A stretch of DNA of 64,000 bases from Candidatus Melainabacteria bacterium (GTDB lineage: Bacteria; Cyanobacteriota; Vampirovibrionia; Obscuribacterales; Obscuribacteraceae), in assembly GCA_003242885.1 (NCBI GenBank), contig QKMZ01000015.1, positions 736,214 through 800,213 of the forward strand, read 5' to 3'. Both the position numbers and the translations under genes were made by a program. The first letter of the stretch is position 1. Each line of letters begins with the position of its first letter. Below the pieces are notes generated by a model. The model had not been told where the DNA came from. It ran no database searches and worked only from the letters and a program-made list of their open reading frames with translations. Below, piece by piece: positions 8,310-17,762 of this stretch.

Positions 8310-9884
8310 ATGCCAAACGAACTACAGCTCCGTCCCGAAGCGCACCAGGCTGCTGAAGCAGAGCGCGCAGCTTCCAGAACTGCCGCCTTGTCGATTAACG
8401 ATCTTGATAGGAGTGAGTTCCGAAACATTCCTGTTCGACAGGAAGTGGCTTCCACTTCGACTTCTCTGCCGCGACTAGAATTAGTCGAGGGAGCGAACGA
8501 ACCTTCTAGAGTTGCCGAAACACCAGAAAGATCTCTCCGGCGCCAAGTATCAGAATCTTATTCCACACCGGAATTAAGAGCGCGCGGTGAACGTTTTTCC
8601 CGCGATATGGACTTATTTACAGAACGTGCAAGAGCCTCCGGGATGAGTGAAAGGGAAGTGTCAGAGACTTTCAGGCAAGTGTCGCGCATACTGGATGCTG
8701 GTTCTGACGCACGACTTCCACACTCGGATAGACTTGCTCTTGCTTCTCAGGTGATGCACAATGCGGCGCATCCGACGGAGATTCGGCAAAACGAAAACAC
8801 CTGCAACGTCACATCCTTGGAAGTGAGAACCTACATGCGGCAGCCCTCGGCCGCTGCAGCTCTCGTAGCCGATGTCGCGACACGTGGTTCTTTCTCCGGT
8901 CATGATGGCACCACCGTGCGTCTCGATAATCGTAGCCTGACTCCATCTGTGTTGGGCACAACCGAGCTTGAGCAAGAGCCAAGCCGCCGCAATTTTGCTA
9001 GCCAGCTCTTTCAAGTAACGGCAGCCAACATCGCCAATATTTTGGATCCAGATTTTCGCTCGATGAGATATGAGCAGCGCCCTCCTCGGAGCGTTGGCGA
9101 CTTCGGAGAGGCGCTTGTGGACGTTCGCACCGGGCATGTGGTTGAACGAGAGCCAGGCGCCGCCGGTAGACCGAACGGCTTGATTGCTGCGAATGAAAGT
9201 ATCACAGGACGAAGAGATGAGGCTGACGCTTTCATCGTGAATCAAGAGAGATATGGAAGAACCGCTTCTCGTGCGGCTACATTCACTAGCGCTGATGATC
9301 TTGGACAAACGTTGGAACGCCTCGCAAGCTCTGGTCGGATGCCTGCTGTTGTTTTTGTTCATGCAAATAGCGAGTTGCTTACTCAGCCGACTCGTGGTGA
9401 AACTCGGCCGGCCGATCGTGAGACTCTGCGGCAGCGCGCTGAGGTTCCCGCCAACATTTTCAACGATGGTCATTTTGTCACCATTACTGGATACGATCCA
9501 ATAACGCGTACAGTGAGATATGACGACCAGTATGGTCCCGAATCAGATCGAAATGATCGCCCCGTGAGTTTGGATACTTTTTACCGTGCGACGAATGTGG
9601 TGAGAGCAAATGAACTAATCGACAGACTAGTCAGCGCGCGTGGACACATGTCGCAAGCGGAATTCGCCCGCAATCTTACCAGGTTGACCCGCATCTATGC
9701 AGAGCGCTGGCAGCTTGTCGAATCTGCTGGAGGCACGGCATTATCACCCGAGGTCCGCGCGGATCGAGACAGCGCTACTAGGAGAATTTCGGTTTTGTCT
9801 CAGGGGCTGACGCCAAGACAAAGGCAGGTTGTCGAAGCCTCAATGCGCTCACGTACCGCCATCGGAACAAGGCAGGAGCACTGA
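8310..9884 (+). CDS. Hypothetical protein with papain/C39-like Cys-His-Asp pattern
   Basis: 524 residues, no signal peptide. C165 in QNENTCNVTSLE, preceded by Gln five positions before it, then H388 in NDGHFVTITGYD and D405/D406 in VRYDDQYGP, follow the Gln-Cys-His-Asp order of papain-fold peptidases of the C39/C39-like group, where GHxVxVxGYD is characteristic. The N-terminal 130 residues are charged and helical and may be regulatory; the C-terminal 90 are helical. A peptidase or acyltransferase of that fold is likely, but substrate and location are unknown. The gene is divergent from the HELVH protein. Confidence 0.65.
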   Translation: MPNELQLRPEAHQAAEAERAASRTAALSINDLDRSEFRNIPVRQEVASTSTSLPRLELVEGANEPSRVAETPERSLRRQVSESYSTPELRARGERFSRDMDLFTERARASGMSEREVSETFRQVSRILDAGSDARLPHSDRLALASQVMHNAAHPTEIRQNENTCNVTSLEVRTYMRQPSAAAALVADVATRGSFSGHDGTTVRLDNRSLTPSVLGTTELEQEPSRRNFASQLFQVTAANIANILDPDFRSMRYEQRPPRSVGDFGEALVDVRTGHVVEREPGAAGRPNGLIAANESITGRRDEADAFIVNQERYGRTASRAATFTSADDLGQTLERLASSGRMPAVVFVHANSELLTQPTRGETRPADRETLRQRAEVPANIFNDGHFVTITGYDPITRTVRYDDQYGPESDRNDRPVSLDTFYRATNVVRANELIDRLVSARGHMSQAEFARNLTRLTRIYAERWQLVESAGGTALSPEVRADRDSATRRISVLSQGLTPRQRQVVEASMRSRTAIGTRQEH

Positions 9885-10208
9885 TTCAGTTTTCTATCTA
9901 GTAAACACATCGGAGATTACAGGTATGTAGTTGCCACGCTTTCAGGAGGGAGTTTTTTAAATTACTCCGCATACCAGATGCTCATTCGCATACCCCGATG
10001 TGACGCCTTGGGTCAAAATCCAAGAGTGCTACGCATTGCGCAAGTTGCTAGCATAGCGGTCAATTTCGGTTGTCCGTACGTTTCAATAATCGAAATAGGT
10101 TGGTTATTCCAATTGTTGTCTTTCGGACCGGGCGATGTATGGCATCGCCCCTGCTCGCCGGCTAGAATCCGGCGTTACGGACGGTCGACGCTTGGCGTCG
10201 AACCTACG
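9885..10208. other. Intergenic region with three palindromes
   Basis: 324 bases between convergent genes with no credible reading frame. The right half is filled by the palindrome cluster at 10130-10204, annotated separately; the left half shows nothing recognisable. Confidence 0.5.
10130..10204. repeat. Cluster of three short palindromes
   Basis: GGGCGATGTATGGCATCGCC at 10130-10149 (plus C), GCCGGCTAGAATCCGGC at 10157-10173 and GGTCGACGCTTGGCGTCGAA at 10183-10202 with CC following. Each forms its own hairpin with a different stem. The last is followed by CTAC, as in other copies. Confidence 0.75.
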
Positions 10209-10985
10209 TTAAACGGCTGTTGCTACCGGCATGGTTGCCCAGTTGGTTGTCGGTGCAGCTTCCACAGGCTTCGCAAACACGGTTGCTTTGGCGTTGTCGC
10301 ATGTAGTCCACGCGGTGGTGATCAAACCTTCGCGATAGATTTCATGGTGGGTCGCAAACAAGCAGCGCTTGATGTTGATCGATCCACTTTGTGCAACAAT
10401 CTTTTGCAAAGCAGCCTGGTGAGCGTCATCGCGTGATACGAGCAAGACATGTTCGGCACCGGATTTGATGGCTTCGTCAATCGAAGGAATCAATTCAGTT
10501 GTTGCCGTCGCATGGTTGACGATAGCGATCTTGTGGGTTCTTGCGTTCTGAACGAAGGTGACGAAAGCGTCGACGGTCTTGCCGGGCTTTTCGGTTTTCA
10601 CTGTCGTCCATGTGAATTTCGAGAGCTTCTCGTCTTTCTGGTCGATGAGACCAAGCATTCTCAGGTTGGCTACTTCGAGGAAGTGACGTTGAACTTCGCT
10701 ATCATAAAGGTCCAGCTCTTCTTCGCCAACATTGGCTGCTGTGCGGCTGATGCCAGAAAGCATGTATACGAGCGGCTTGGTTGGAGTCGTCCACCACGGA
10801 AGTTTGGTGCCGTGACGGTGGCAGAGCAGGTAATCCAGATAGAACAACTTTCTTAGGCGATCACGGATAAGAACTGGCTTGTCTTCGCCGGAAATGAACC
10901 AAGAAATATGTTTCTCAAGCAGGACCCTGTGCTCATCTATCAATTGGAAGATCAGGAGATCTCTGTCGTTGAGTTGGATAGCCAT
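10209..10985 (-). CDS. Winged-helix protein resembling the replication-relaxation family
   Basis: 258 residues. The N-terminus (MAIQLNDRDLLIFQLIDEHRVLLEKHISWF then DRLRKLFYLDYLLCHR) has the layout of the N-terminal winged helix of replication-relaxation (Replic_Relax) proteins, which are found in plasmid and conjugation loci. The C-terminal half looks like a degraded nuclease-type fold but shows no clear catalytic residues. It ends a five-gene minus-strand run headed by a secreted TPR protein and an RpoB-like protein. Family assignment is by resemblance only; it may simply be a DNA-binding regulator. Confidence 0.5.
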   Translation of the reverse strand: MAIQLNDRDLLIFQLIDEHRVLLEKHISWFISGEDKPVLIRDRLRKLFYLDYLLCHRHGTKLPWWTTPTKPLVYMLSGISRTAANVGEEELDLYDSEVQRHFLEVANLRMLGLIDQKDEKLSKFTWTTVKTEKPGKTVDAFVTFVQNARTHKIAIVNHATATTELIPSIDEAIKSGAEHVLLVSRDDAHQAALQKIVAQSGSINIKRCLFATHHEIYREGLITTAWTTCDNAKATVFAKPVEAAPTTNWATMPVATAV

Positions 10986-11061
10986 TTGGGTGCGTCCTCT
11001 GCGGGTGTGATTGGGTGAAAGAGAGATTCGCGGGGGTGCGAATTAGGAGCTGTTGTGTCTG

Positions 11062-11778
11062 TTACCGGTGGTTTTCTACGTACTGCCTTAGCGCGTCTGT
11101 TCGTTTTGGCTGGTGTACTCGGAATGTTTTTCTCAGGTCCATATCCATCGTGAGCAGGCTATTGCTTTGAGTTTTTAATTGGTCTGCTCTTTGTTTTACT
11201 TCGTCGAGTTGCGCATGTAATTCTTCTTGCGTTCTCGTTCGTCTTGGTCTGATTAAGTCTTCGTAAACACTAGCCATATCGTTGTAAAAATCGGCTTTTA
11301 AGTCTTGATACTCTCTGAGCCCTGGGCTGCTTGCTGGAACTGGTAGAGAGCGCAACTTGTTCGAAAGTGTTCGGTAGTTTTTCGATATCTTTGCGCAGAC
11401 TTTCATGTATGACTGAACTCTTTCGAGCGCTTTATCAGGGTCCCCATTCAGCGGGCGGGAAAGAACTACCTTGTCTTGTTCTTCCGGTGAAAGTGTCCAA
11501 ACATATTCATCGAAAACTTCAAACCATTCCAGTTGAGGAGTTTTGTCCGAATAGAGTGCTCCGGCGCCTTGGCGACCTGCGAGCGGATCGGTGTTCTTGG
11601 GATACTTGGTATTTTGTTGAGCCGGTGCTGGTTTTGCAGGTGGAACGCTATGTCCGCCGGTAGAGAAGTAGTCACTGCCCGGACGTCCGGCTTGAGCTTG
11701 CGGTGCGGCAACAGACAAAGTGAGGGTCGAGGCCGCAACTGCCGCGAGAATCAAATTAGCTGTTTTACCCAATGCCAT
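11062..11778 (-). CDS. Small secreted protein, unknown
   Basis: 238 residues with a clear Sec signal peptide (MALGKTANLILAAVAASTL up to AQA at about residue 30). After a Pro/Gly-rich stretch the mature part is mostly helical, with a predicted coiled coil at the C-terminus (EELHAQLDEVKQRADQLK). AAGGGA lies eight bases before the ATG. It sits in the operon with the RpoB-like protein and the two-TM protein, so an envelope role is likely. Family not recognised. Confidence 0.7.
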   Translation of the reverse strand: MALGKTANLILAAVAASTLTLSVAAPQAQAGRPGSDYFSTGGHSVPPAKPAPAQQNTKYPKNTDPLAGRQGAGALYSDKTPQLEWFEVFDEYVWTLSPEEQDKVVLSRPLNGDPDKALERVQSYMKVCAKISKNYRTLSNKLRSLPVPASSPGLREYQDLKADFYNDMASVYEDLIRPRRTRTQEELHAQLDEVKQRADQLKTQSNSLLTMDMDLRKTFRVHQPKRTDALRQYVENHR

Positions 11779-11871
11779 TGCTGTGTCCCTTCGAACTACG
11801 TGTTTCTACTAGACGATGTTTTGGATGTCTGAGAACTTGCTCTGTCGCTTGCCGATCCGCTTGTTTCAGCG

Positions 11872-12849
11872 TTATGGGTTTTGCGCGTTATACAGAGGCA
11901 TAACCGGCACGCCTGACCTGTTTGGTCTGCCGCCACCCGCCCCTGGATTGTTGGGCGGTAAATCCGGCGCATTCATTTGATTTGATTGCGCATCATTCGG
12001 TCTGTTCTGAACGATTGCCGGTCTGTCACTCATCGCATTGAAGGTGTTCATCTGCACAATCTTCCAGATGGTGTAGCCCATGAGGAGCAGCATGAATCCA
12101 GCTATCGAGCCGACTACACGTGCACCGCCGTAAGGGTGTCCCATGACCATCGCGTACATTGACAAAGCCATCCAGATGGTGGCACTCACCACACCTAGTA
12201 TCACCAGGTAACGGCAGAATGTTCTTACTGTTGGAAGCGGACCTTGGAAGTCATAGCTGCTCTCTTGTCCGGCTTTAGGATAGCCTTGTGCAGGAGCATC
12301 ACTGTTGATGAACTTCTTGCCGCCTTGGTCTTGAGCTTGTGGGTACGGGAACAGAACGTTCTGTACTTGCTCGATTTGATCGTTCGATGCCTGAACATCT
12401 TGCGAATCTTGACCGTTCAGCATGTTAATTCCGAGAATGCCATTGATTTGGCTGATTTGATCTGCCGAGAGTTGGTCAGGGCGGATCGTTTGAACCATGC
12501 CTTCGCCACGATTTTGTCCAGTTGCACCGCCAGCACGCTGACGATAGATGCGGACAACGCTTCTGTTGCTGCCGTTGCCTACCGGGAAGTTGTGTCCCGG
12601 AGTCGAATCAGCTGCACCAGATGGAACCGAAGGTGGTGCTTGCACATCGCCCGGCTCAACTTGGAGCGGGGTGCTGCCATCGCCAATCGGAGGCGGTGCG
12701 CCTTCCGGCGGTGCCTGATAGGGAGGCAACGGTTGTGCAAACTGTGCGGAAGAACTTTGAGGAACAGCGAAGGAAATACCGACAGAAACCAGGCATGCGA
12801 CGAGAATCGCTTTTGCCGTATTTCTAAAGGTGCTCTCTTGCGTCGCCAT
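11872..12849 (-). CDS. Pro/Gln-rich protein with signal peptide and two C-terminal membrane helices
   Basis: 325 residues. A signal peptide (to about residue 36) is followed by a long Pro/Gly/Gln-rich linker, then two close membrane helices near 211-232 (FCRYLVILGVVSATIWMALS) and 240-262 (ARVVGSIAGFMLLLMGYTIW), and a Pro/Asn-rich tail. The pair of helices separated by a short loop resembles VirB2/TrbC-type pilin subunits, but the long linkers are atypical, so this is only a suggestion. A strong Shine-Dalgarno (GGAGGA) precedes the ATG. Confidence 0.6.
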   Translation of the reverse strand: MATQESTFRNTAKAILVACLVSVGISFAVPQSSSAQFAQPLPPYQAPPEGAPPPIGDGSTPLQVEPGDVQAPPSVPSGAADSTPGHNFPVGNGSNRSVVRIYRQRAGGATGQNRGEGMVQTIRPDQLSADQISQINGILGINMLNGQDSQDVQASNDQIEQVQNVLFPYPQAQDQGGKKFINSDAPAQGYPKAGQESSYDFQGPLPTVRTFCRYLVILGVVSATIWMALSMYAMVMGHPYGGARVVGSIAGFMLLLMGYTIWKIVQMNTFNAMSDRPAIVQNRPNDAQSNQMNAPDLPPNNPGAGGGRPNRSGVPVMPLYNAQNP

Positions 12850-12926
12850 CTAAGGACTTCCTCCATCGGTTTGTGAGTACATAATGACGAAATACTCACG
12901 AGGATCCAATGGGGAGATTACCCACT

Positions 12927-15900
12927 TCAGTCACTTGTTTTCGTAGTTTCCTCATGGTTCGACGAAGAATTTGCGAATTTTTCGTCGTTACCGGCACCTA
13001 CACCCACCCGAGTGTCCACGAGGTTAATGCTCATGAGTTCGGTGGCAAGCGACTTCAGTTCTGTCAACGAAGGGAAGTCAACAAGCGGTTGTGCCGAGGT
13101 CTGGGTCAGTTCGTTGCCGAGGGCTGACAATCCGGACTGGCTTGCTGGCTGTGTTTGACTTGCCGTAGCGTCGGCGGTCTGCAGAATGGACATACTTAAG
13201 ATAGAGCCGAAATCAGGTTCGTCCTCAGTGGTTGGCTCGAACGAAGGCTCGAAGCTTTCGTTGGTCGGAGCTTGAGCTTGCGCAGCTGAGGTCACAGGCT
13301 GGATAACAGGCTGTGCTACAGGTGCCGGCGTGACTGGTTGAATCACTGGAGCAGGTGTTACAGCTTGAATCACTGGCGCTGCTGGAGCGACCGGAGCTTG
13401 CGGTTGAACTGCTGGAGCAGCCGGTTGTTGGACAGGCGCAGCAGCTCTGACTACTGGCACGATCGAAGGTGCTGGAGCCGAGACTGGTTCTGCAACTGGT
13501 TCCGAAACTGGCGCTGGTGCTGGAGTTGCCGGTGCTTGTGCAGTCGGGAACGGCAGGAATGCAGGCGCTGTAGCCACTGGCGCTGGAGCCGGTGCGGCTT
13601 GTACAACTGGAGTTTCAACGACTGGCGCTGGAGCGGGTGCGGCTTCAACAACTGGAGTTTCAACGACTGGCGCTGTTTCTACAGGCTGAACCACTTCTTC
13701 CTGTGCGACAGGTGTGGGTTCGGCTTCTGGTTGAACTGGCGCTGGAGCCGGAGCTTCCGTCATTGCCGGTGCTTCTTGTTCAATATTCTTCGGATTGCGC
13801 TGATTGATACGCATGCTGAGCGGTCCGAAACCATCCATTGGTTGTTGCACAGGCTCATTTTTAATAGGCTGGGCAGGCTGATCGACGAATAGGTTGTTCG
13901 GCACAGGCTGGTTTTTGGCAGGTTGAGACTTAAGTCCCCAGCTCGGTGCGGCTGCAGCGTCGTTGGAGTCTGCGACTTCGTCATCGCTATGGTGGTCTTT
14001 GGCATCGAATGCCGCCAGGAGGGCTTCCTGTGCTTCGAGCGAATCGAACATGTCGAGATTGGACAGGTCGAGGTTTTCCAGGTCGAGACCGGCGAGGACG
14101 TCTTTCGTTTGTTCCTCTATAAAGGAATCCAACATCGACTTGACCTTGTCTTCGGCAGGCGGTGTGACACCCTCTGCCGGAGCAGCGGCGAACGAACCGG
14201 GCATGCTCGGAATTGCAGTGGAACTCTTTGTCGCATCGAAAGCCGGAGCCTGTTGATTGACTGGCATTCTGATGGTCCAACCGTCGGCTGCAGCTCCAGC
14301 GTCTTCGGCGTTTTCCGCATCCGACTCGTCGATATCGTCGATGAGTGGCTCTTGGGAGATTTCGATTTTCGGCTTGGAACCGTTTTTGCCGTTGGTGAGC
14401 GACGTGATGATAGGCGCTGCCAGTGGCTTGGTTTGGGGCACGTAGTCTCCTGCTGGAATTTCCAGGATCTTGGAGCCATCTGCCGCTTCCACTTTGTCCA
14501 CAGACATGACTTGATATTCTTCTTCGAGCGTCTTGGGCGCTTGTTCTTTGCTGCAAGAACGGTCTGCGACGGGTTCGAAATCGTCGACGATCTTGCCCAA
14601 AGTGACTTCCATGCCCAGTCCGCGCAATTCGCAGCACAGCCCATCGAATGCTGCGGTGCGTCCGCCGGCAGTGATTTCCTTACCTTGAACCATATCGGCA
14701 TAGGCTTGGTGTCTGCCCTGGATATCGTCTGCCTTGATGGTCATCATCTCGTGCAGGATATTGGCGGCGCCGTAAGCTTGGATTGCCCAAACTTCCATTT
14801 CGCCCATTCTTTGTCCGCCGTGGTTGGCCTTCCCGCCGACCGGCTGTTGCGTGACTGCTGCGTACGGTCCACCGAGACCGGAGCGAGCGTTGACTTTGTG
14901 CAGTACGAGTTGGTTCAACTTCAACATGTACTGGCGACCGACCAATACCGGGCGATCGAATGGCTCACCGGTTCTGCCGTCGAAGAGTTGTACTTTGCCG
15001 TTGGCTTGCAGCCATTCGTAGCCTGGCATCTTGCGTGCTTCTTTGAGCGCTTCGTTGATGAGGCGGAATGATGCGTCTTCGGTGAGTGACTCGTCGAATT
15101 GGTGAATGCGGTAATAGCGGTTCAAAATTTGCGAGTAGAGACCCAACTGAGCGTCGAATACCTGACCGACGTTCATACGGGAAGGTACGCCGAGTGCGTT
15201 CAAGCAGAGGTCTACAGGTGTGCCGTCCGGCAGGTAGGGCATGTCGCAATCCGGAACGATGATTGAAACGATACCTTTGTTTCCGTGACGTCCTGCCAGC
15301 TTGTCGCCCACTTCAACCGGGCAGAGTCTGGCGATGAGAACTTCGATTTCGCAGATGACGCCTGCTTTCAATTCCGGCGTTGTTTCCGGAGTGAAGATGC
15401 GGATGTCGATGACGCGACCGCCGGAGCCGTGCGGTACGCGCAGGCTGCTGTCGGCCATTTCTTCGGCGACTTTACCGAATACTGCTTGCAAGAGTTCTTC
15501 TTCTGCAGAAAGCGCACGTGCTTCTTTCGGTGTCAATTTGGAGACCAAAACATCACCAGGATTGACGTAGCTACCGATTTTGGCGATGCCGCGTTCGTCC
15601 AAGTGCTCGAGGTCTTTGCCTGCAACGTTTGGCATTTCAGGCGTGAGAATTTCAGGACCGCGCAGAGTTTGATAAACGTTGGTCGAATGTTTTTCAATTT
15701 CAATGTGGGTCAGTTTTTGATCTTTGACCAAACCTTCTCTGACGACAATCGCATCCTCAAAGTTGTAACCGCGCCAGGGCATGAAGGCTACGAGCAAATT
15801 GCGTCCGAGTGCCAATTCACCTTGGTCGATACCAGGACCGTCAGCGATGATTTGACCGGCTTCGATTTGCTGTCCGACCTTAACTGCTGGACGTTGGTCG

Positions 15901-17762
15901 AGGATAGTGTTTTGGTTGGTTCTGTCGTAGCGAATAAGCGGATAGTAGCGCTTTTCGCCGGAAGGTTGTGTGATGACGATTTCTTTGCCGGTGACGCTGG
16001 TCACGGTGCCCGCGCGTTTGGCAGCCAACGAGTGACCGGACGAACGTCCGACGATGCGCTCCATGCCGGTTCCGACGCGCGGACGCTCAGGCTTGATGAG
16101 CGGCAAAGTTTGGCGCATCATGCCACCACCCATGAGGGCTCGTCCCGTATCGTCGTGCTCCAGGAATGGAATCAGAGCAGAACCTACGGACAAGAAACCT
16201 TGAGGCGTAATACCGATCATGTCGATTTCTTCGGGTGCGACCTCGAAGAATTTCTCACCGCGTCTTGCCGGCACGAGCGGTCCAACCAGACGGTCGTTTG
16301 CCACTTTGGCATCGGGCGGTGCAAGTGTGTAGATTTTGTCGTCGCCAGGTGCGAGGTAGACAACTTCATCGGTCAAGAAGCCATTGATGACGCGGCGGTA
16401 AGGCACGGTCATGAAGCCGTCTTCGTCGATGCGGCAGTAGGTCGCCATGTAGCTGACCATACCGCAGTTCTTACCTTCAGGCGATTCAACCAAGCAGACA
16501 CGACCGATTTGCGACGGGTGAACGTCACGCATCTCGGTAGGAGCAGCGTTAGGGTCGATACCACCAGGACCGAACGATGTGATTCTTCTTCTGTGCGAAA
16601 GTTCGGACAGAGGATTTTGTTGGTCGAGGTATTGAACGAGCGGGTTGCCCGAGAAGTACTTCATTACTGCGTTGGCGAACGGACGGCAGTCGAGAATGTC
16701 GTTAGGCGAACCAATCTCTTCGTCTTCGTTCATTTCCAGTCTGGTCTTGAGCGAGCGAACCATTTGTGCCAGAGCGGGACGCACTGCACGGGTCATGGTT
16801 TCGCCAACACCGCGCAAGTGGCGGTTTTCCAAGGAGTCTGGATTGTCCAGTTGTCCCATGCCGTTGGGCAAGTTCAGGAGATATTCGAAGATGTTGAGCA
16901 AGTCCATGCCGGTGACTTGGTGGGATTCTTCATCCAAGCCCATCTTCTTGTTGAAACGTCTTCTGCCCAGTTTGCCGAGCGAATACTTTCTCTTGTCGGT
17001 CAATTCTTGCAACGCGACCAAGCCACCGCCTGCGCCACCGCCACCGTCCGGTTTCCACGAACGACCGATGACAGCCAGAGCTTCAGTCTTGGTGATGTTT
17101 TTCCATTCAATGCGTCTTGCTTCGAGAAGCGGCTTCAGTCTCTTTTCGAGAATGGCTTCGTCGACGCCCATTGCCAAAAGCAAGGTTTGGGCGGAAACCC
17201 AAGCACGCTTGGGCAATTTGACACGGCACTTAGCCTTGGATGCGCGGCTTGAGATGGTTGGGTCGAGTTCCAGTTCAAAGGTGATTGGTGCGCCCTGTTC
17301 TGCCAACATCAAAGCTTTGTAAGTGATGTGGGTTGGGTTGGAGAAATAGATGCCGGGAGCTCTGACGAGCTGACCGAGAACGACGCGCTCAGAACCGTTG
17401 ATTACGAAGGTTCCGCGGTCGGTGATTACAGGAACATCGCCCATATATGCGGTCGACTTACGGATTTCACCGGTTTGAATGTCGCGCAACCAAACTTCCA
17501 TCATCATGCGTTTTGCATGAGTCATGTTGGTTTTTCTGGCTTGTTCTGGGGTTGTTGGATAGCCTGAGTCTGCAGCGTAGTCTTCGAATCTCCAGTGCGG
17601 TTTTCCATCTGGTCCGATGAAAGACAATTCGAAGCGCGGCGAGAAATCGCTGGAAATCGGCGAAATCTCAGTGAAGAGATTGCCAATGATCTCTTCCGTG
17701 AAGCGCCGGTACGAGCGTCTCGGGAACTCAGCTAAGTCTGGTGCTTGAAAGTAAAACGTCAT
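12927..17762 (-). CDS. rpoB: Divergent RNA polymerase beta subunit (RpoB-like) with long C-terminal extension
   Basis: 1611 residues. Positions 1 to about 1070 align along the whole bacterial beta subunit: VITDRGTFVINGSERVV, the rifampicin-region segment NPLSELSHRRRITSFGPGG near 385-402, DVHPSQIGRVCLVESPEG, GDKLAGRHGNKG near 820, DMPYLPDGTPVD, LGVPSRMNVGQV and EMEVWAIQAYGAA. Many usually invariant residues differ (LGQLVRAPG, MPWRGYN, ESPEGKNCG). Some 540 further residues follow: an acidic segment, then an Ala/Pro/Val-rich disordered stretch with 45-bp DNA repeats. The start codon directly follows the stop of the secreted TPR gene. No rpoC or rplJL lies next to it. It could be the only beta subunit or a specialised paralogue; the gene symbol reflects homology only. 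Confidence 0.85.
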   Translation of the reverse strand: MTFYFQAPDLAEFPRRSYRRFTEEIIGNLFTEISPISSDFSPRFELSFIGPDGKPHWRFEDYAADSGYPTTPEQARKTNMTHAKRMMMEVWLRDIQTGEIRKSTAYMGDVPVITDRGTFVINGSERVVLGQLVRAPGIYFSNPTHITYKALMLAEQGAPITFELELDPTISSRASKAKCRVKLPKRAWVSAQTLLLAMGVDEAILEKRLKPLLEARRIEWKNITKTEALAVIGRSWKPDGGGGAGGGLVALQELTDKRKYSLGKLGRRRFNKKMGLDEESHQVTGMDLLNIFEYLLNLPNGMGQLDNPDSLENRHLRGVGETMTRAVRPALAQMVRSLKTRLEMNEDEEIGSPNDILDCRPFANAVMKYFSGNPLVQYLDQQNPLSELSHRRRITSFGPGGIDPNAAPTEMRDVHPSQIGRVCLVESPEGKNCGMVSYMATYCRIDEDGFMTVPYRRVINGFLTDEVVYLAPGDDKIYTLAPPDAKVANDRLVGPLVPARRGEKFFEVAPEEIDMIGITPQGFLSVGSALIPFLEHDDTGRALMGGGMMRQTLPLIKPERPRVGTGMERIVGRSSGHSLAAKRAGTVTSVTGKEIVITQPSGEKRYYPLIRYDRTNQNTILDQRPAVKVGQQIEAGQIIADGPGIDQGELALGRNLLVAFMPWRGYNFEDAIVVREGLVKDQKLTHIEIEKHSTNVYQTLRGPEILTPEMPNVAGKDLEHLDERGIAKIGSYVNPGDVLVSKLTPKEARALSAEEELLQAVFGKVAEEMADSSLRVPHGSGGRVIDIRIFTPETTPELKAGVICEIEVLIARLCPVEVGDKLAGRHGNKGIVSIIVPDCDMPYLPDGTPVDLCLNALGVPSRMNVGQVFDAQLGLYSQILNRYYRIHQFDESLTEDASFRLINEALKEARKMPGYEWLQANGKVQLFDGRTGEPFDRPVLVGRQYMLKLNQLVLHKVNARSGLGGPYAAVTQQPVGGKANHGGQRMGEMEVWAIQAYGAANILHEMMTIKADDIQGRHQAYADMVQGKEITAGGRTAAFDGLCCELRGLGMEVTLGKIVDDFEPVADRSCSKEQAPKTLEEEYQVMSVDKVEAADGSKILEIPAGDYVPQTKPLAAPIITSLTNGKNGSKPKIEISQEPLIDDIDESDAENAEDAGAAADGWTIRMPVNQQAPAFDATKSSTAIPSMPGSFAAAPAEGVTPPAEDKVKSMLDSFIEEQTKDVLAGLDLENLDLSNLDMFDSLEAQEALLAAFDAKDHHSDDEVADSNDAAAAPSWGLKSQPAKNQPVPNNLFVDQPAQPIKNEPVQQPMDGFGPLSMRINQRNPKNIEQEAPAMTEAPAPAPVQPEAEPTPVAQEEVVQPVETAPVVETPVVEAAPAPAPVVETPVVQAAPAPAPVATAPAFLPFPTAQAPATPAPAPVSEPVAEPVSAPAPSIVPVVRAAAPVQQPAAPAVQPQAPVAPAAPVIQAVTPAPVIQPVTPAPVAQPVIQPVTSAAQAQAPTNESFEPSFEPTTEDEPDFGSILSMSILQTADATASQTQPASQSGLSALGNELTQTSAQPLVDFPSLTELKSLATELMSINLVDTRVGVGAGNDEKFANSSSNHEETTKTSD
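13573..13680. repeat. 45-bp in-frame tandem repeat in the RpoB-like tail
   Basis: The unit starting ACTGGCGCTGGAGC recurs at 13576 and 13621 and partly at 13666, a 45-base period. It encodes alternating Ala-Pro and Val-Glu-Thr-Pro segments. It indicates slippage-driven growth of the disordered tail. Confidence 0.65.

Noticed and set aside
13923..15071. Plus-strand open frame of 382 codons
   Set aside because: Antisense to the RpoB-like gene with no domain signal.
15285..17252. Long open frame on the plus strand, 655 codons
   Set aside because: It lies wholly antisense to the RpoB-like gene, has no recognisable domains and reflects codon bias of the true gene.
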